Shown here piece after piece: positions 16,957-25,983 of a stretch of 64,000 bases of DNA (position 1 is its first letter; the number at the start of each line of letters is the position of its first letter). The stretch is taken from positions 1 to 64,000 of the forward strand of contig JADLHM010000070.1 in the NCBI GenBank assembly GCA_020848745.1, in the 5' to 3' direction. The DNA is from Deltaproteobacteria bacterium. Its GTDB lineage: Bacteria; Desulfobacterota; Binatia; UTPRO1. The notes under the pieces were generated by a model. It searched no databases, was not told where the DNA came from, and saw only the letters and a list, made by a program, of their open reading frames with translations. A program made the translations under genes and the position numbers.

Positions 16957-18105
16957 TCAGAACAACAGCACGCTGCCGCCGACGTGGATCATCTCGCGCG
17001 CGAGCGTCCACATGCCCCACGGCACCGCGCGCGCCACCGACAGCGGGACGTGCACGACGTCGCCGTCGGTGATCGGCACGTCGGCCGCGCGGCCGTCGGC
17101 GATCGCGTCGAGATCCACCTCGAAGGTCCGCGAGCCGCCCCCCGGCGTCACGCGGCGGACCACCGTGCGCGACTGGTCGGCCGAGACGTGCTGGCCGCCC
17201 GCCGCCGCGACGGCGCCTCCGACCGTGAGACCGCGACTCACCGGGTACGATCCCGGCTTCTCCACCCAGCCGTCGACGAGCACGCTTCCCGCCGCCGTCA
17301 CCGTGATGACGTCGCCGGGTCGCACCTCGGGATCGAGGCCCGCCGGCCCGCGTGCGGCCGGCGTCCCGACCAGCGCCACGTCGATGTAGATGCGCTCGCG
17401 CGGCGCCGGCCGCGCGTCGACGGCCCTCTCCGAGGACACGGCCCTCTCCGAGGACACGGCGAACTCGACGATACGGCCGGCGTCCTTGCTCGGACCGCCG
17501 GCCGTCCACAGCATGTCGCTCAGCGTCGCGCGCGGCCGGGTCACGGGATAGAGACCCGGCCGCTCGACGCTCCCAATCACCGCCACCACCCCGCTACGGA
17601 ACTCGGCCACCTGCACGCTCACTTTCGGCGCGCGCAGGATCCCGGCCGCGATGAGGCGCCGCCCTATCTCGGCTTCGAGCGCCGACGGGGTGAGCCCCGC
17701 CACGCGCACGACGCCGATCATCGGAATCGTCACCTCGCCCCCACCACTCACCCTCAGCCCCTGCTGAAATACTGGGGCCCCCGCCACCACCTGGCCGGCG
17801 CCGGCCGCCGCGCTCGACGACCGCGCGCCTGCCGACGCCTGCGCGTCCAACAGATCCGGGATCCGGACTTCGAGAAGATCGTCCGGCCCGATGCGATACC
17901 CTTCGCTCGCCGGCGCGACCGCGCGCGCCGCCGCGATCTTCGACAGGGCCTCGACGTCGGCCGATGTCATGAGATCGCTCGCCACCGGCGGCGCCCCCGC
18001 GGCGCGCTCGGGGGTCGCGCCGAGGCGAGGGCCGCCGCAGCCGGCAACCGTCGTCAGCGCGAGGGCGCAAGCGCCCGCGCACAGCTTCGTAGAGATGCGA
18101 TGCAT
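16957..18105 (-). CDS. Polysaccharide export outer-membrane lipoprotein (Wza-like)
   Basis: This 382-residue precursor has a lipoprotein signal peptide with the lipobox VAGC (Cys at about 23). Residues 70-185 form the Poly_export domain (YRIGPDDLLEVRIPDLLD, then VRVAGLTPSALEAEIGRRL and a VSVQVAEF strand). SLBB-type beta-grasp repeats follow (VIGSVERPGLYPVTRPRATL, VLVDGWVEKPGSYPV). The last 25 residues are amphipathic or hydrophobic, as for the Wza membrane helix. The domain between about 210 and 225 contains a six-residue in-frame duplication (see 17421-17456). It forms the outer-membrane channel of the export system and heads the operon with the Wzc-like gene. Confidence 0.9.
   Translation of the reverse strand: MHRISTKLCAGACALALTTVAGCGGPRLGATPERAAGAPPVASDLMTSADVEALSKIAAARAVAPASEGYRIGPDDLLEVRIPDLLDAQASAGARSSSAAAGAGQVVAGAPVFQQGLRVSGGGEVTIPMIGVVRVAGLTPSALEAEIGRRLIAAGILRAPKVSVQVAEFRSGVVAVIGSVERPGLYPVTRPRATLSDMLWTAGGPSKDAGRIVEFAVSSERAVSSERAVDARPAPRERIYIDVALVGTPAARGPAGLDPEVRPGDVITVTAAGSVLVDGWVEKPGSYPVSRGLTVGGAVAAAGGQHVSADQSRTVVRRVTPGGGSRTFEVDLDAIADGRAADVPITDGDVVHVPLSVARAVPWGMWTLAREMIHVGGSVLLF
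17421..17456. repeat. 18-bp perfect tandem duplication inside the Wza-like gene
   Basis: The 18 bases at 17421-17438 are repeated exactly at 17439-17456. Because 18 is a multiple of three the frame is kept, and the protein reads AVSSERAVSSERAV. It is a recent slippage or duplication product in a surface segment between two SLBB-like repeats. Confidence 0.85.
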
Positions 18106-18136
18106 GTCCGCGCGCCTCGGAGTCCGATCGTCCGCG

Positions 18137-18553
18137 CTACGACCGCGAGCGCGGCGGGCAGGGACGAAACGGCCGGCACCACGTCATGCTGCCGTGGCGG
18201 CAACACACCCGCTTGCGGACGACCGCCGGACGGTTCGGCTTTTCGGGACAGAGCTTCTCGTCGGTCCGCACCAGTACCTGCTTGTTCGGACAGAAGAGCC
18301 GATCGCCCCTGTCACGGCCTCCATGACCGTCGTGGCGGTCGTCGTCCCAGTCGTCGTCGTGACGGCCGCAATTCGGGATCGAGCGCCGGTCGTCGTCGTC
18401 GTCGTCGTGGGCGAAGAATCCCTTGCTCTTCTCATGACCGCCCCTCGCGTCGTGGTCGCCCCTGGCGAACGCGGCCGGCGCCAATGCCATGGTGAAGACG
18501 AGCGCCGCGGTCCCCACCCGCAGCGCACTGGCAGCGTAACCTCGATGCAGCAT
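18137..18553 (-). CDS. Small secreted Asp/His-rich protein with Cys-rich C-terminus, unknown function
   Basis: I do not recognise a family. The 138-residue product starts at the ATG at 18553. It has a clear signal peptide ending near AAFA (about residue 30), then a very acidic Asp/His/Gly-rich stretch (HDDDDDDRR, DDDWDDDRHDGHGG) and a C-terminal 50 residues with six Cys (LFCPN, KLCPEK, RVCCRHGSMTWCRPF). Asp/His runs suggest metal binding, and paired Cys suggest disulfides, but both are inference. It sits 31 bp upstream of the Wza-like gene on the same strand, so it may be the first gene of the polysaccharide operon. A longer form from 18625 is possible but would put sequence before the signal peptide. 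Confidence 0.6.
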   Translation of the reverse strand: MLHRGYAASALRVGTAALVFTMALAPAAFARGDHDARGGHEKSKGFFAHDDDDDDRRSIPNCGRHDDDWDDDRHDGHGGRDRGDRLFCPNKQVLVRTDEKLCPEKPNRPAVVRKRVCCRHGSMTWCRPFRPCPPRSRS

Positions 18554-18928
18554 GCACACCCCCTCACGGTTTGTCCCGGCCGACACACACACCCCCACGG
18601 CGCGGCTCCGTACCGGCTCGCTCAACTCTCGTGTTGTCTCGATGTGGCCGCGTCGTGCGTCGCGAGGACGCCTGCGCCAGCCGGGGCGGAACCTAGCGAG
18701 ACGCGTGCCTGCGCCCGCGGAGGATCGAGAGCTCAGCCGGTTCGCGGACGTCCGCGGCCGCTTGAGCGCGCGCGTCAGCGGCTGCGCAAGCGAACGCGCG
18801 TCACGACTCTAGCGGCTCGTGCAACGATGAACGCCCGACGCCATGCGTTCTCCGAAGCGCGTGTGTGCGACGCGGCCCGAGAACGCGAGCGCGAAGCGGA
18901 TCGGCTCGTCCCGTCCCACGAGCATGCG
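18554..18928. other. Intergenic region upstream of the polysaccharide locus
   Basis: This 375-base stretch lies between the small Asp/His-rich gene and the end of the kinase-like-domain gene, both on the minus strand. I see no convincing gene, hairpin terminator or consensus promoter in it. By position it should hold the promoter of the polysaccharide operon. Confidence 0.5.
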
Positions 18929-20680
18929 TCAATGCGCAGCAGGTCTGGTCGGGTCCTGGCGCGCCCCGAGCAGGGCGCGGTCGAGGTCGCGGACGAGCGT
19001 CGTGAGATCGGCGGCGTTCGTCGCACCCGGAACCAGGCGCGCCGCGAGCGCGGCCGCGGCGCCGGCGTTGGCGTGCTCGGCCTCCGCGCGCGTCGTCGCG
19101 CGGGCGCCGTCGAGGTCGGCGAGCGTGAGCGAAGAGGCGCGGTCGGCCGCGAGGCAGAAGCGCTCGGGCTCGGCATCGGGCAGCGCTACGTCGGCGAGCG
19201 CGAGGGCGCGGAGGATGCGCGCCGCCTGCGTGGCGAGCGCGAGCGCCGCCGGGCGGTCGGGAGCGGCGGTCCGCTGGTCCCCCAGCCGCCACGGCTGACC
19301 CGGTGCCGCGACCGCGACGTACGGGATGCCGCTCGCGACGCCGTGCTCGACGAGCGGCGCCACGCCCGGGAGCCCGAGCGCCGCCTGCAGCTCGGCCTCG
19401 CCCGCGAGGCGCGCGGCGTCGGCGGCGGCCGCCGTGCGGAGCCAGACGGGGCGCTGTCCGTCGAGCCAGAACGCCGCCTCGAGGCGGCCGCGCTCGGGCG
19501 GCGAGGCCACGATCGCGACGCGGCCCATGTGACGCGCGGCGAGCGCGGCGAGCCAGCGCTCCGCGGCGTGGTAGCCGGGCGCGGCGCGCCGCACTTCCTC
19601 GAGCGTCGCGCGCGCGCGGTCGTCGACGTGGCGCGCGAGGAGCTGCGCGGCGCGCCGCATGGCGAGGCGGGTGAAAGTCTTGCCGGCGCGCGCCAGGCTC
19701 GCGAGCAGCACGCCCGCGGCGCGATCGGCGAGCGCCGGCGGGATGCCGGGATCGAGCGCGAGCTCGAGCATGCGGACGCGGAGCGGCTCGGCGTAGCCGC
19801 GCAGCACCGGGTCGGGCGCCGCCATCACCTGCTCGAGGCCGACCGCGAGCCCCTGCGGGTCGCCGTTCGCCGCGCCGGCGTCGCTTTCACCGCGCAGGCG
19901 TCGGTGTACCGCGCGGAGCGGCGCGAAGATCGCGGCGACGTCCGGCGACAGCGACGCCGCACCCGCGGGGTGCACAGCGGCCGCGTCGAAGGCGCGGCGG
20001 AACGCGTCGCCGTCGAGGAGGCTGAACAGCACCTGCACGCGCTCCTGGCCCTGGAAGGTCTCGGTCAGCACCTGGAGGAGGCGCGCGAGGCGGGTCGCCG
20101 AGAGGCTCGCGAAATCGATCCGGTGCACGACCTCCGCGAAGGCGGCGGCGGCCTCGGCGTGCGAGCGCTGCGGCGCGAGCGTCTCGAGGTAGGCGAGCAG
20201 CACGCCGACGTCGGCGGTCAGCCGGATCGCGCCCGCCAGCATGCGCGAGCGCGCGGCGGCGTTCGACTTCAGCGGCTCGCGGCCGATCGCGGCCTCGATC
20301 ACGCCGCGCTCGACCTTGCCGAGGAGGTGGCGGCAGACGCCGCGGTCGCTCGGCTCGCGCCGGCCGTTCACGAGCAGATCCTCGGCGGCGTTCAGCCGCA
20401 GCCGGAGCGCGTCCTTGTACTCGCGGAGGAACACGAGGTGCTCCTTCATCTCCGCGATCTCCTCGGGGCCGAGGGGCTCGGGCGCGACCGCCGACTCCGC
20501 CGCGAGCCGGCTGACGCTCGGGACGAGCGGCGCGGCCGCCTCGGCGGGCGTGGCGTTCGGGGTGGCGGCCGCCGGCGCGTCCCCGGCCGGACGTCCGCGC
20601 CGTCCGCGGCGGCGCCGGCGGCGGCGCGGGGCGGCGTCTCGCGCGCGCGATGGCGGCGCGCCGGGGGCTTCGGGCTCCAT
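18929..20680 (-). CDS. Large Ala/Arg-rich protein with degenerate kinase-like C-terminal domain
   Basis: The protein has 583 residues. Residues 18-30 are an arginine run, 35-70 are low-complexity Ala/Pro, and 75-385 are helical with no recognised family. From about 397 to 570 the pattern follows a protein kinase fold: RLEAAFWLDGQRPVWLRTA as a beta-2/beta-3 hairpin, an alpha-C-like GEAELQAAL, IPYVAVAAPGQPW as a hinge, DVALPDAEPERFCL at the catalytic-loop position and LTLADLDGA where DFG would be. The beta-3 Lys is replaced (Arg/Thr) and HRD is absent, so it would be a pseudokinase. This is my reading of the pattern, not a confirmed domain. It is divergently transcribed from the cyclase gene 82 bp away. 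Confidence 0.55.
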   Translation of the reverse strand: MEPEAPGAPPSRARDAAPRRRRRRRGRRGRPAGDAPAAATPNATPAEAAAPLVPSVSRLAAESAVAPEPLGPEEIAEMKEHLVFLREYKDALRLRLNAAEDLLVNGRREPSDRGVCRHLLGKVERGVIEAAIGREPLKSNAAARSRMLAGAIRLTADVGVLLAYLETLAPQRSHAEAAAAFAEVVHRIDFASLSATRLARLLQVLTETFQGQERVQVLFSLLDGDAFRRAFDAAAVHPAGAASLSPDVAAIFAPLRAVHRRLRGESDAGAANGDPQGLAVGLEQVMAAPDPVLRGYAEPLRVRMLELALDPGIPPALADRAAGVLLASLARAGKTFTRLAMRRAAQLLARHVDDRARATLEEVRRAAPGYHAAERWLAALAARHMGRVAIVASPPERGRLEAAFWLDGQRPVWLRTAAAADAARLAGEAELQAALGLPGVAPLVEHGVASGIPYVAVAAPGQPWRLGDQRTAAPDRPAALALATQAARILRALALADVALPDAEPERFCLAADRASSLTLADLDGARATTRAEAEHANAGAAAALAARLVPGATNAADLTTLVRDLDRALLGARQDPTRPAAH

Positions 20681-20762
20681 CGCCCCACCGCGTTAGCACA
20701 CCAGGGACGGCGGAACGACTCGTCTCGCGCATCGCCCCGGCCGCCGTGATAGGAGCGCCCGG

Positions 20763-22382
20763 ATGCCCCCGCCGCCCGCCGACCGCCCGCGTGCCGTGCG
20801 CGAGGGCTTCCTCCTGCGCGCGGCGGCGCTGCCGGTCCTGCCGGCGAACCTCGCGGGCGCGATCCTCGTCTACCTCTACTTCAACTTCGTCGATCCGCTC
20901 GAGCCGGTGATCGACGACGGCGCCTACGAGGGGCAGCGGCTCGCCGTCTTCCTGCTCGTCGTGACGGCGATCCTCGGGAGCAGCGTCTATCTGAGCGCGC
21001 GCTGGTTCGGTCCGCTGGCGCGTTGGCGGCAGCGCCTGCGCGAGGGCGCGGACCCGGCGGCGGTGCCGGCGACGATCCGCCGCCGGGTGCTGAACGCGCC
21101 GCTCGCGAACACCGTCCTCACGCAGACGGGATGGACCTTCGCCGGGATCTTCTACCTGATCTACCTGCGCGCCATCGACGGCCTGGCGCTCGGCGAGGTC
21201 GGACGCATCACGGCGGCGCTCGTCTTCATCGCCGGACCCCTCACGTCGGCGCTGACCTTCCTCGCGAGCGAGCTCTACCTGCGCCGCCAGGTGCCGATCT
21301 TCTTTCCCGACGGCCGCATCGAGCAGGCCGGCGTGCTGCGGGTGCCGATCCTCGCCCGGCTCGGCGGCACCTTCGCGGTCACGTCGATCCTGCCGCTCGC
21401 GCTCATGATGCTGGTCGCCTTCTGGGTGCAGCAGCGCCACGGCGCGTACGCCGCGGGCGAGGGCGGCGCCTTCTGGACGCACCTCGTCCGCGCCCAGGGC
21501 TTCATCGCGCTCGTGACCGGCATCGCGTCGCTCGTGATGGCGTGGCTGGTCGCGCGCTTCATCAACCGGCCCGTGCAGGCCCTGCGCGCGGCGATGGCGC
21601 GGGTCGCGGCCGGCGATCTCTCGGTGCGCGCGCCGGTCCGGAGCGCGGACGAGCTCGGGGAGCTCTCGGCCCACTTCAACGCGATGGTCGGCGAGCTTCG
21701 CGCCGCCGAGCGAACGCGCGAGATCTTCGGGCGCTACGTCAGTCCGGCGGTTGCGCGCGAGGCGCTCGAGCGCGGGGTCGCGCTCGGCGGCGAGGTGATC
21801 GTCGCGACCGCCATGTTCGTCGACCTGCGCGGCTTCACGGCGACGTCGCGGCTGAACACGCCGGCGCGGGTCGTCGAGATGCTGACGGAGTACTACGCGC
21901 TGGTCGAGCGCGTGTGCGAGCGCGAGGGCGGCGTCATCACGCAGTTCCTCGGCGACGGCGTCGTCGTGGTCTTCGGCCACCCGCTGCAGCCGCTCGCGGG
22001 GCATGCGCGCGCCGCGGTGCGGGCGGCGATCGCGCTGCAGCGCGCGCTCGCCGAGCGCAACGCCGCGACCGCCGACGAGCCGTTCGTCGCCGGCACCGGC
22101 ATCTGCACCGGCGACATGATCGCCGGGAACGTCGGCACGGGCGGACGCGTCACCTACACGGTCGTCGGCGACGCCGTGAACCAGGCGGCGCGGCTCCAGG
22201 TGATGACGCGCGATCTCGCCGCGCCGGTTCTCATCACCGCGAGCACGCGCGCCGCGCTCGACGACCCGTCGCGCGTCGTGCTCCGCCCGTTCGGCCCGCT
22301 CGCGATCAAGGGCCTCGCCGAGCCCGTCGAGGTCTGGGCGGTGGAAGGACCCGGACCGGCGGAGGGCTCCGCGCCGCGCTGA
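20763..22382 (+). CDS. Membrane-anchored class III adenylate/guanylate cyclase with HAMP domain
   Basis: This 539-residue protein has six hydrophobic segments in the first 265 residues (about 20-42, 60-78, 120-137, 148-167, 203-222, 243-265). A HAMP domain follows (about 264-316, INRPVQALRAAMARVAAGDLSV), then the cyclase homology domain (about 345-530). The metal-binding aspartates are seen in FVDLRGFT (Asp354) and FLGDG (Asp398), and the transition-state Asn/Arg in VGDAVNQAARL. The residue three before GD, usually the purine-reading Lys, is Gln (Q395). It makes a cyclic nucleotide in the cytoplasm in response to an unknown signal. AGGAG precedes the ATG by 8 bases. Confidence 0.92.
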   Translation: MPPPPADRPRAVREGFLLRAAALPVLPANLAGAILVYLYFNFVDPLEPVIDDGAYEGQRLAVFLLVVTAILGSSVYLSARWFGPLARWRQRLREGADPAAVPATIRRRVLNAPLANTVLTQTGWTFAGIFYLIYLRAIDGLALGEVGRITAALVFIAGPLTSALTFLASELYLRRQVPIFFPDGRIEQAGVLRVPILARLGGTFAVTSILPLALMMLVAFWVQQRHGAYAAGEGGAFWTHLVRAQGFIALVTGIASLVMAWLVARFINRPVQALRAAMARVAAGDLSVRAPVRSADELGELSAHFNAMVGELRAAERTREIFGRYVSPAVAREALERGVALGGEVIVATAMFVDLRGFTATSRLNTPARVVEMLTEYYALVERVCEREGGVITQFLGDGVVVVFGHPLQPLAGHARAAVRAAIALQRALAERNAATADEPFVAGTGICTGDMIAGNVGTGGRVTYTVVGDAVNQAARLQVMTRDLAAPVLITASTRAALDDPSRVVLRPFGPLAIKGLAEPVEVWAVEGPGPAEGSAPR

Positions 22383-22391
22383 GCGCCGCCG

Positions 22392-22679
22392 TCAGTCGAT
22401 CGGCGTGCAGACGTCCTTCGCCGGCGGCGTGCGCGCGCACGCCATGCCGTCGGTGACGCCGCTCGCGAGGTAGGCGCAGGCGTTGCCGATCGCGGCCTGG
22501 CGCGCGTCCTCCTCGCGCTCGCCTTCGACGGTGCGGCACTGCGAGAGGCCGTTGTAGGTGATGCACACCTCGCAGCGAACCCCCTGCAGGTGAAAGGTCC
22601 GCCACACGACGAAGCCCATGAAGAGGAAGAGCGCGGCGAGCGCGAGGCGACTGAGGATGCGGCGGCGCGGCGCGGCCAT
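22392..22679 (-). CDS. Small single-pass membrane or secreted Cys-rich protein, unknown function
   Basis: The 95-residue product has basic residues, one hydrophobic segment (about 10-28, LALAALFLFMGFVVW), and a tail with six Cys (VRCEVCI, SQCRTV, NACAYL, MACAR, VCTPID). I do not recognise a family. It is convergent with the cyclase gene, the two stop codons being 9 bp apart. The start was set at the ATG at 22679. A start 12 codons earlier is also open. Confidence 0.55.
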   Translation of the reverse strand: MAAPRRRILSRLALAALFLFMGFVVWRTFHLQGVRCEVCITYNGLSQCRTVEGEREEDARQAAIGNACAYLASGVTDGMACARTPPAKDVCTPID

Positions 22680-22795
22680 CGGGCGCACCGTAGTACGCGT
22701 CGCTCCGAGCGGCAACGCGATGGCACGCGCGCCGGCGCGTCACGGCGTGCGCGGCTCGTTGCTCCGGCCGTCCTTCCCCGGCGCGGCGACGCGCA

Positions 22796-24391
22796 TCAGG
22801 GACGGATGCGCCGGTAGATGCGCGGTCCGCCCGTGCTGGCGCCGTAGGCGAGCCGCCAGTGCTCGGGGTGGGACAGAACCGCCGGCTCGGCGTACCGCCG
22901 CGAAACGTCGAGGAACTCGAGGTCGTCGATCACGACCCAGTCGATGGGGACCTCGCGGAGCTGGCGCTCGGCGCGGTTGGCATCGGGATCGAAGGGGGGG
23001 AAGACCGCGCGGAGCCCGCTCATCAGGTAGAGCCGGTGCGGCGTCGCGGTCGCCGCGATCGCGCCGGGGGCGGCCTGCCGCGCGAGCCAGGCGAGCGCCT
23101 CGTCGTGGAGCTGCCAGCGGTGCGAGTAGAAGAAGAGGCGCTGGGGCGTCGCGCCCGGGACCGCCGCGACCGGCGTGTGGCGCGCGCTGAACACGGTGCC
23201 GAGGACGACGACCTCGGCGGCGAGGAGCACGCCGATCGCGGCGCCGGCGGCCGTCTGGAGCGCCAGGCTCGCGACGCGGCTCGCGTTCTCGAGGACGAGC
23301 GCCAGGCCGATGGCCGTGAGCGGCGCGAGCGGCATGAGGTAGCGGCCGAACTGCGACGGCCACGGCGTGAGCGTCGCGAGCGCGAGCGACGCGAGCCAGA
23401 CCAGGGGCGCCAGGCGGATGCCGTCGAGGACGAGCATGCCGAGGCCGGCGGCGGCCACGAGTCCGATCAGCGTGCAGCCGAAGCGGTTGAGCGCGAGCGA
23501 GCGTGACGGCGGCGGCGGATCGTCGCGCAAGTGGAACACCGGCCGGAGCGGACCCTCGGCGCGGACGCCGATGCTTTCGCCGAGACGCTCGGGAAGGGCG
23601 AGCGCGTTGTCGACGACGCGCCGGACGAGATCGCGCCCGTCGGCGATGCCGCGCTCCGGCTCGAAGGCGTCGCGGTACGCCATGTTGGCCGCGTAGCCGA
23701 CGTTGTAGAAGTTGTAGGGCGCGCGCTGGTACGCGTACGCCGGCTTCACGAACTCCGGCCGTGTCTGCACCTCGGTGACGTAAGCCTGCCAGACCAGCAC
23801 GGGCAGCGCCGCGAGCGCGGCGCGGAGCGCGGCCTCGAGCACGCGGCGCGCGAGGAGCGCGTCGACGACCCAGGCGACCAGGAGCGCGAGCCCGCTCGCG
23901 CGCAAGAGGTAGGCCGCGCCGCCGAGCAGCGCGGCGAGCCCGCGCCGCTCGTCGCGCTCGGCGACGAGCAGGAACAGCACCGTCGCGCACGCGAAGGGCA
24001 ACTCGGCGAAGAGCGCGTCGGAGAGCCAGAGCAACTCGAGGTGCAGCACCACCAGCAGGCTCGCGACGAGCGCCCACCCGGCACGGAGCCAGCGGCGCGC
24101 GAGCGCGTAGACGGCGAGCGCGTAGACGAGGAAGAGCACCGCCCACGTGAGCCGCAGCGCGTGTCCGGTGACGGCGGGCGCGCGGCTGCCGACGAGGCGC
24201 TGGTGCGCCGCCACGATCATCGGCAGGAGCGGCGGATACTGGATCGCCTCGATCCGTCCGGGCTCGTTGAGGAGGCGGTAGCCGTTTCCTTCGCCGAGCG
24301 AGGTTCCGAGCACGTAGTACGCGCCGGCGTCGTAGCGGAGGTCGAGCGGACCGCGCAGGCGCGGCACCCACAACACGACCGTCGCGATCAC
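22796..24391 (-). CDS. Polytopic membrane glycosyltransferase, PMT/GT39-like
   Basis: This protein of about 531 residues has roughly 10 membrane segments. The first periplasmic loop reads LDLRYDAGAYYVLGTSL, with the Asp that GT39/GT83-type polyprenyl-phosphate-sugar transferases use (the 'DE/DA.YY' region). LLWLSDALFAELPF and WPSQFGRYLMPLAPL are further family-like elements. The C-terminal 110 residues form a soluble periplasmic domain. The start is uncertain. GTG at 24391 falls inside what looks like the first membrane helix, and the frame upstream stays open without ATG, GTG or TTG as it runs into the preceding gene. The substrate is unknown. Confidence 0.72.
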   Translation of the reverse strand: MIATVVLWVPRLRGPLDLRYDAGAYYVLGTSLGEGNGYRLLNEPGRIEAIQYPPLLPMIVAAHQRLVGSRAPAVTGHALRLTWAVLFLVYALAVYALARRWLRAGWALVASLLVVLHLELLWLSDALFAELPFACATVLFLLVAERDERRGLAALLGGAAYLLRASGLALLVAWVVDALLARRVLEAALRAALAALPVLVWQAYVTEVQTRPEFVKPAYAYQRAPYNFYNVGYAANMAYRDAFEPERGIADGRDLVRRVVDNALALPERLGESIGVRAEGPLRPVFHLRDDPPPPSRSLALNRFGCTLIGLVAAAGLGMLVLDGIRLAPLVWLASLALATLTPWPSQFGRYLMPLAPLTAIGLALVLENASRVASLALQTAAGAAIGVLLAAEVVVLGTVFSARHTPVAAVPGATPQRLFFYSHRWQLHDEALAWLARQAAPGAIAATATPHRLYLMSGLRAVFPPFDPDANRAERQLREVPIDWVVIDDLEFLDVSRRYAEPAVLSHPEHWRLAYGASTGGPRIYRRIRP

Positions 24392-24434
24392 CAGGAGGCC
24401 GACGGCGAGCCCGTCGGCGCCGACGCGGGGGAAG

Positions 24435-25781
24435 CTAGAGCGTGGCGTGAGTGACGTTCCAGGTGATGTCGCCGGGGGTGAGCGGCGTCAGCACCGTTTT
24501 CGCGAACGAGCCGTTCTGCCAGCGGTATTGGCGGAGCTCGTGTTGGTCCTCGGAGGCGACGTAGATCTCGAGTCTCCCGTCACCGTCGAGGTCGGCGAGG
24601 TCGACGGGCTGCTCGAAGCCCGACGACTTGGCGTCGATGAGCGTGCGCGTCCACGCGCCGGTCGCGCCGTCCGGGCCCTGCTCGAACAGCCAGAGCCCCG
24701 ACGCCAGCGCACCGGCGACCAGGTCCATCTTGCCGTCGCCGTTCACGTCGCCTGCCTGGATCGCGCGCATCTGCCGGTCGGGGACGGTCGCGACGACGGT
24801 GCTGGTGAAGGCGCCGTCCCTGAAACGGTACTCCTTCACCGTGACCGGACGCACGATCTGGCCGCCCGCGCCGACCGCGCCTTCCCACACCACGTAGAGC
24901 TCGGACTGCGCGTCGCGGTCCAGGTCGGCGACGAGGATCTCCTTCGCGTGCGTGTCGCCGGGCGCGTCGACGACCGACTTCTTCCAGGCGCCGTCGGGCG
25001 CGTGGTGGTACATCGTCACCTCGCCCGGCTGCTCCTGGTCGAGCTTGTTCGGCTTGCTCGGCGTGGCGAAGATCTCCGGGAGACCGTCGCCGTCGATATC
25101 GCCGATCTCGATCTCGTGGACGAAGGTGTCGGCCCGGCGGTCGATCTCCTCCACGCGCCACCCGTCGCTCGGGTGGACGATCGCGATCACTCCCTGGTCG
25201 TGGGTGGCGATCACGAGGTCGTCCTTGCCGTCGCCGTCGACGTCGCCGCGCTCGATGTCGCGGAGGCGATCGAACTTGCCGCCAAACTTGGGGTTCCAGC
25301 GCGTCGTCGCCGACCATGCGCCGTCCGTGAAGCGCCAGGTCTTGAGCATCGCCTGGTTGGCGCCGATCGTGAGGAGACCGCCGTCCCACGGCATCGCCTT
25401 GTGGAAGGCGTTGCTCTCGGGATCCTCGACCGTGACCGTCTTCCAGCCCGCGTCGGTGCGGCGGACGATCAGGAGCTTCGCCGGGCCGGGAACGGGCTGC
25501 GTCTTGCCGTCGGCCTTCTTCACGTCGACGAACTGCGCGACGGTGAGGAGGAGCGACGGGTAGGGCCCGCCGGCGAGCGGATCGCGGCGCGGTGCCACGG
25601 GCGCGGGTGCCGCGGCCGGTGCCGCGGGCACGGGCGCCGCGGGTGCGGGCGGCACGCCGGGCTTCCCGACCGTTTCGCCGCCGCGTTCGCACGCCCCGAG
25701 GGCGAGGAGTGCGGCCGACGCCATCATGCTCCGCCACCCGACCGTCCGACGCCGCATGCGAGCTGACGTAGGATGGATCAT
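24435..25781 (-). CDS. FG-GAP/VCBS repeat lipoprotein
   Basis: This 448-residue precursor has a lipoprotein signal (LLALGAC, Cys at about 31), a Pro/Ala linker, and at least five calcium-binding blade motifs: GDVDGDGKDDLVI, GDIDGDGLPEIFA, ADLDRDAQSELYV, GDVNGDGKMDLVA and ADLDGDGRLEIYV. These are FG-GAP/VCBS repeats that build a seven-bladed beta-propeller, usually for extracellular binding. The ligand is not evident. ATG 25781 was chosen. ATG 25757 (eight codons later) would also leave a good signal peptide. The gene ends 43 bp before the start of the GT39-like gene. Confidence 0.8.
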   Translation of the reverse strand: MIHPTSARMRRRTVGWRSMMASAALLALGACERGGETVGKPGVPPAPAAPVPAAPAAAPAPVAPRRDPLAGGPYPSLLLTVAQFVDVKKADGKTQPVPGPAKLLIVRRTDAGWKTVTVEDPESNAFHKAMPWDGGLLTIGANQAMLKTWRFTDGAWSATTRWNPKFGGKFDRLRDIERGDVDGDGKDDLVIATHDQGVIAIVHPSDGWRVEEIDRRADTFVHEIEIGDIDGDGLPEIFATPSKPNKLDQEQPGEVTMYHHAPDGAWKKSVVDAPGDTHAKEILVADLDRDAQSELYVVWEGAVGAGGQIVRPVTVKEYRFRDGAFTSTVVATVPDRQMRAIQAGDVNGDGKMDLVAGALASGLWLFEQGPDGATGAWTRTLIDAKSSGFEQPVDLADLDGDGRLEIYVASEDQHELRQYRWQNGSFAKTVLTPLTPGDITWNVTHATL

Positions 25782-25983
25782 GGCGGCTTGCAAAGGGGGC
25801 CGCGGCCCGCGGCGCGGGGCGCGAGTGCTGTGCGTTTGTGTACGCCGGAATGCGCCTTTGTGACGCCCGGCGACGCGTGGGCGGGGCGGCGTATCGCGCG
25901 TCCGATCAAGCAGATACCGCGCGGGCGGCGCCTCCGGGCGCCGCGAATCTCCAAAGGCATGCTCGTTGCTCGCACGGCACGGC

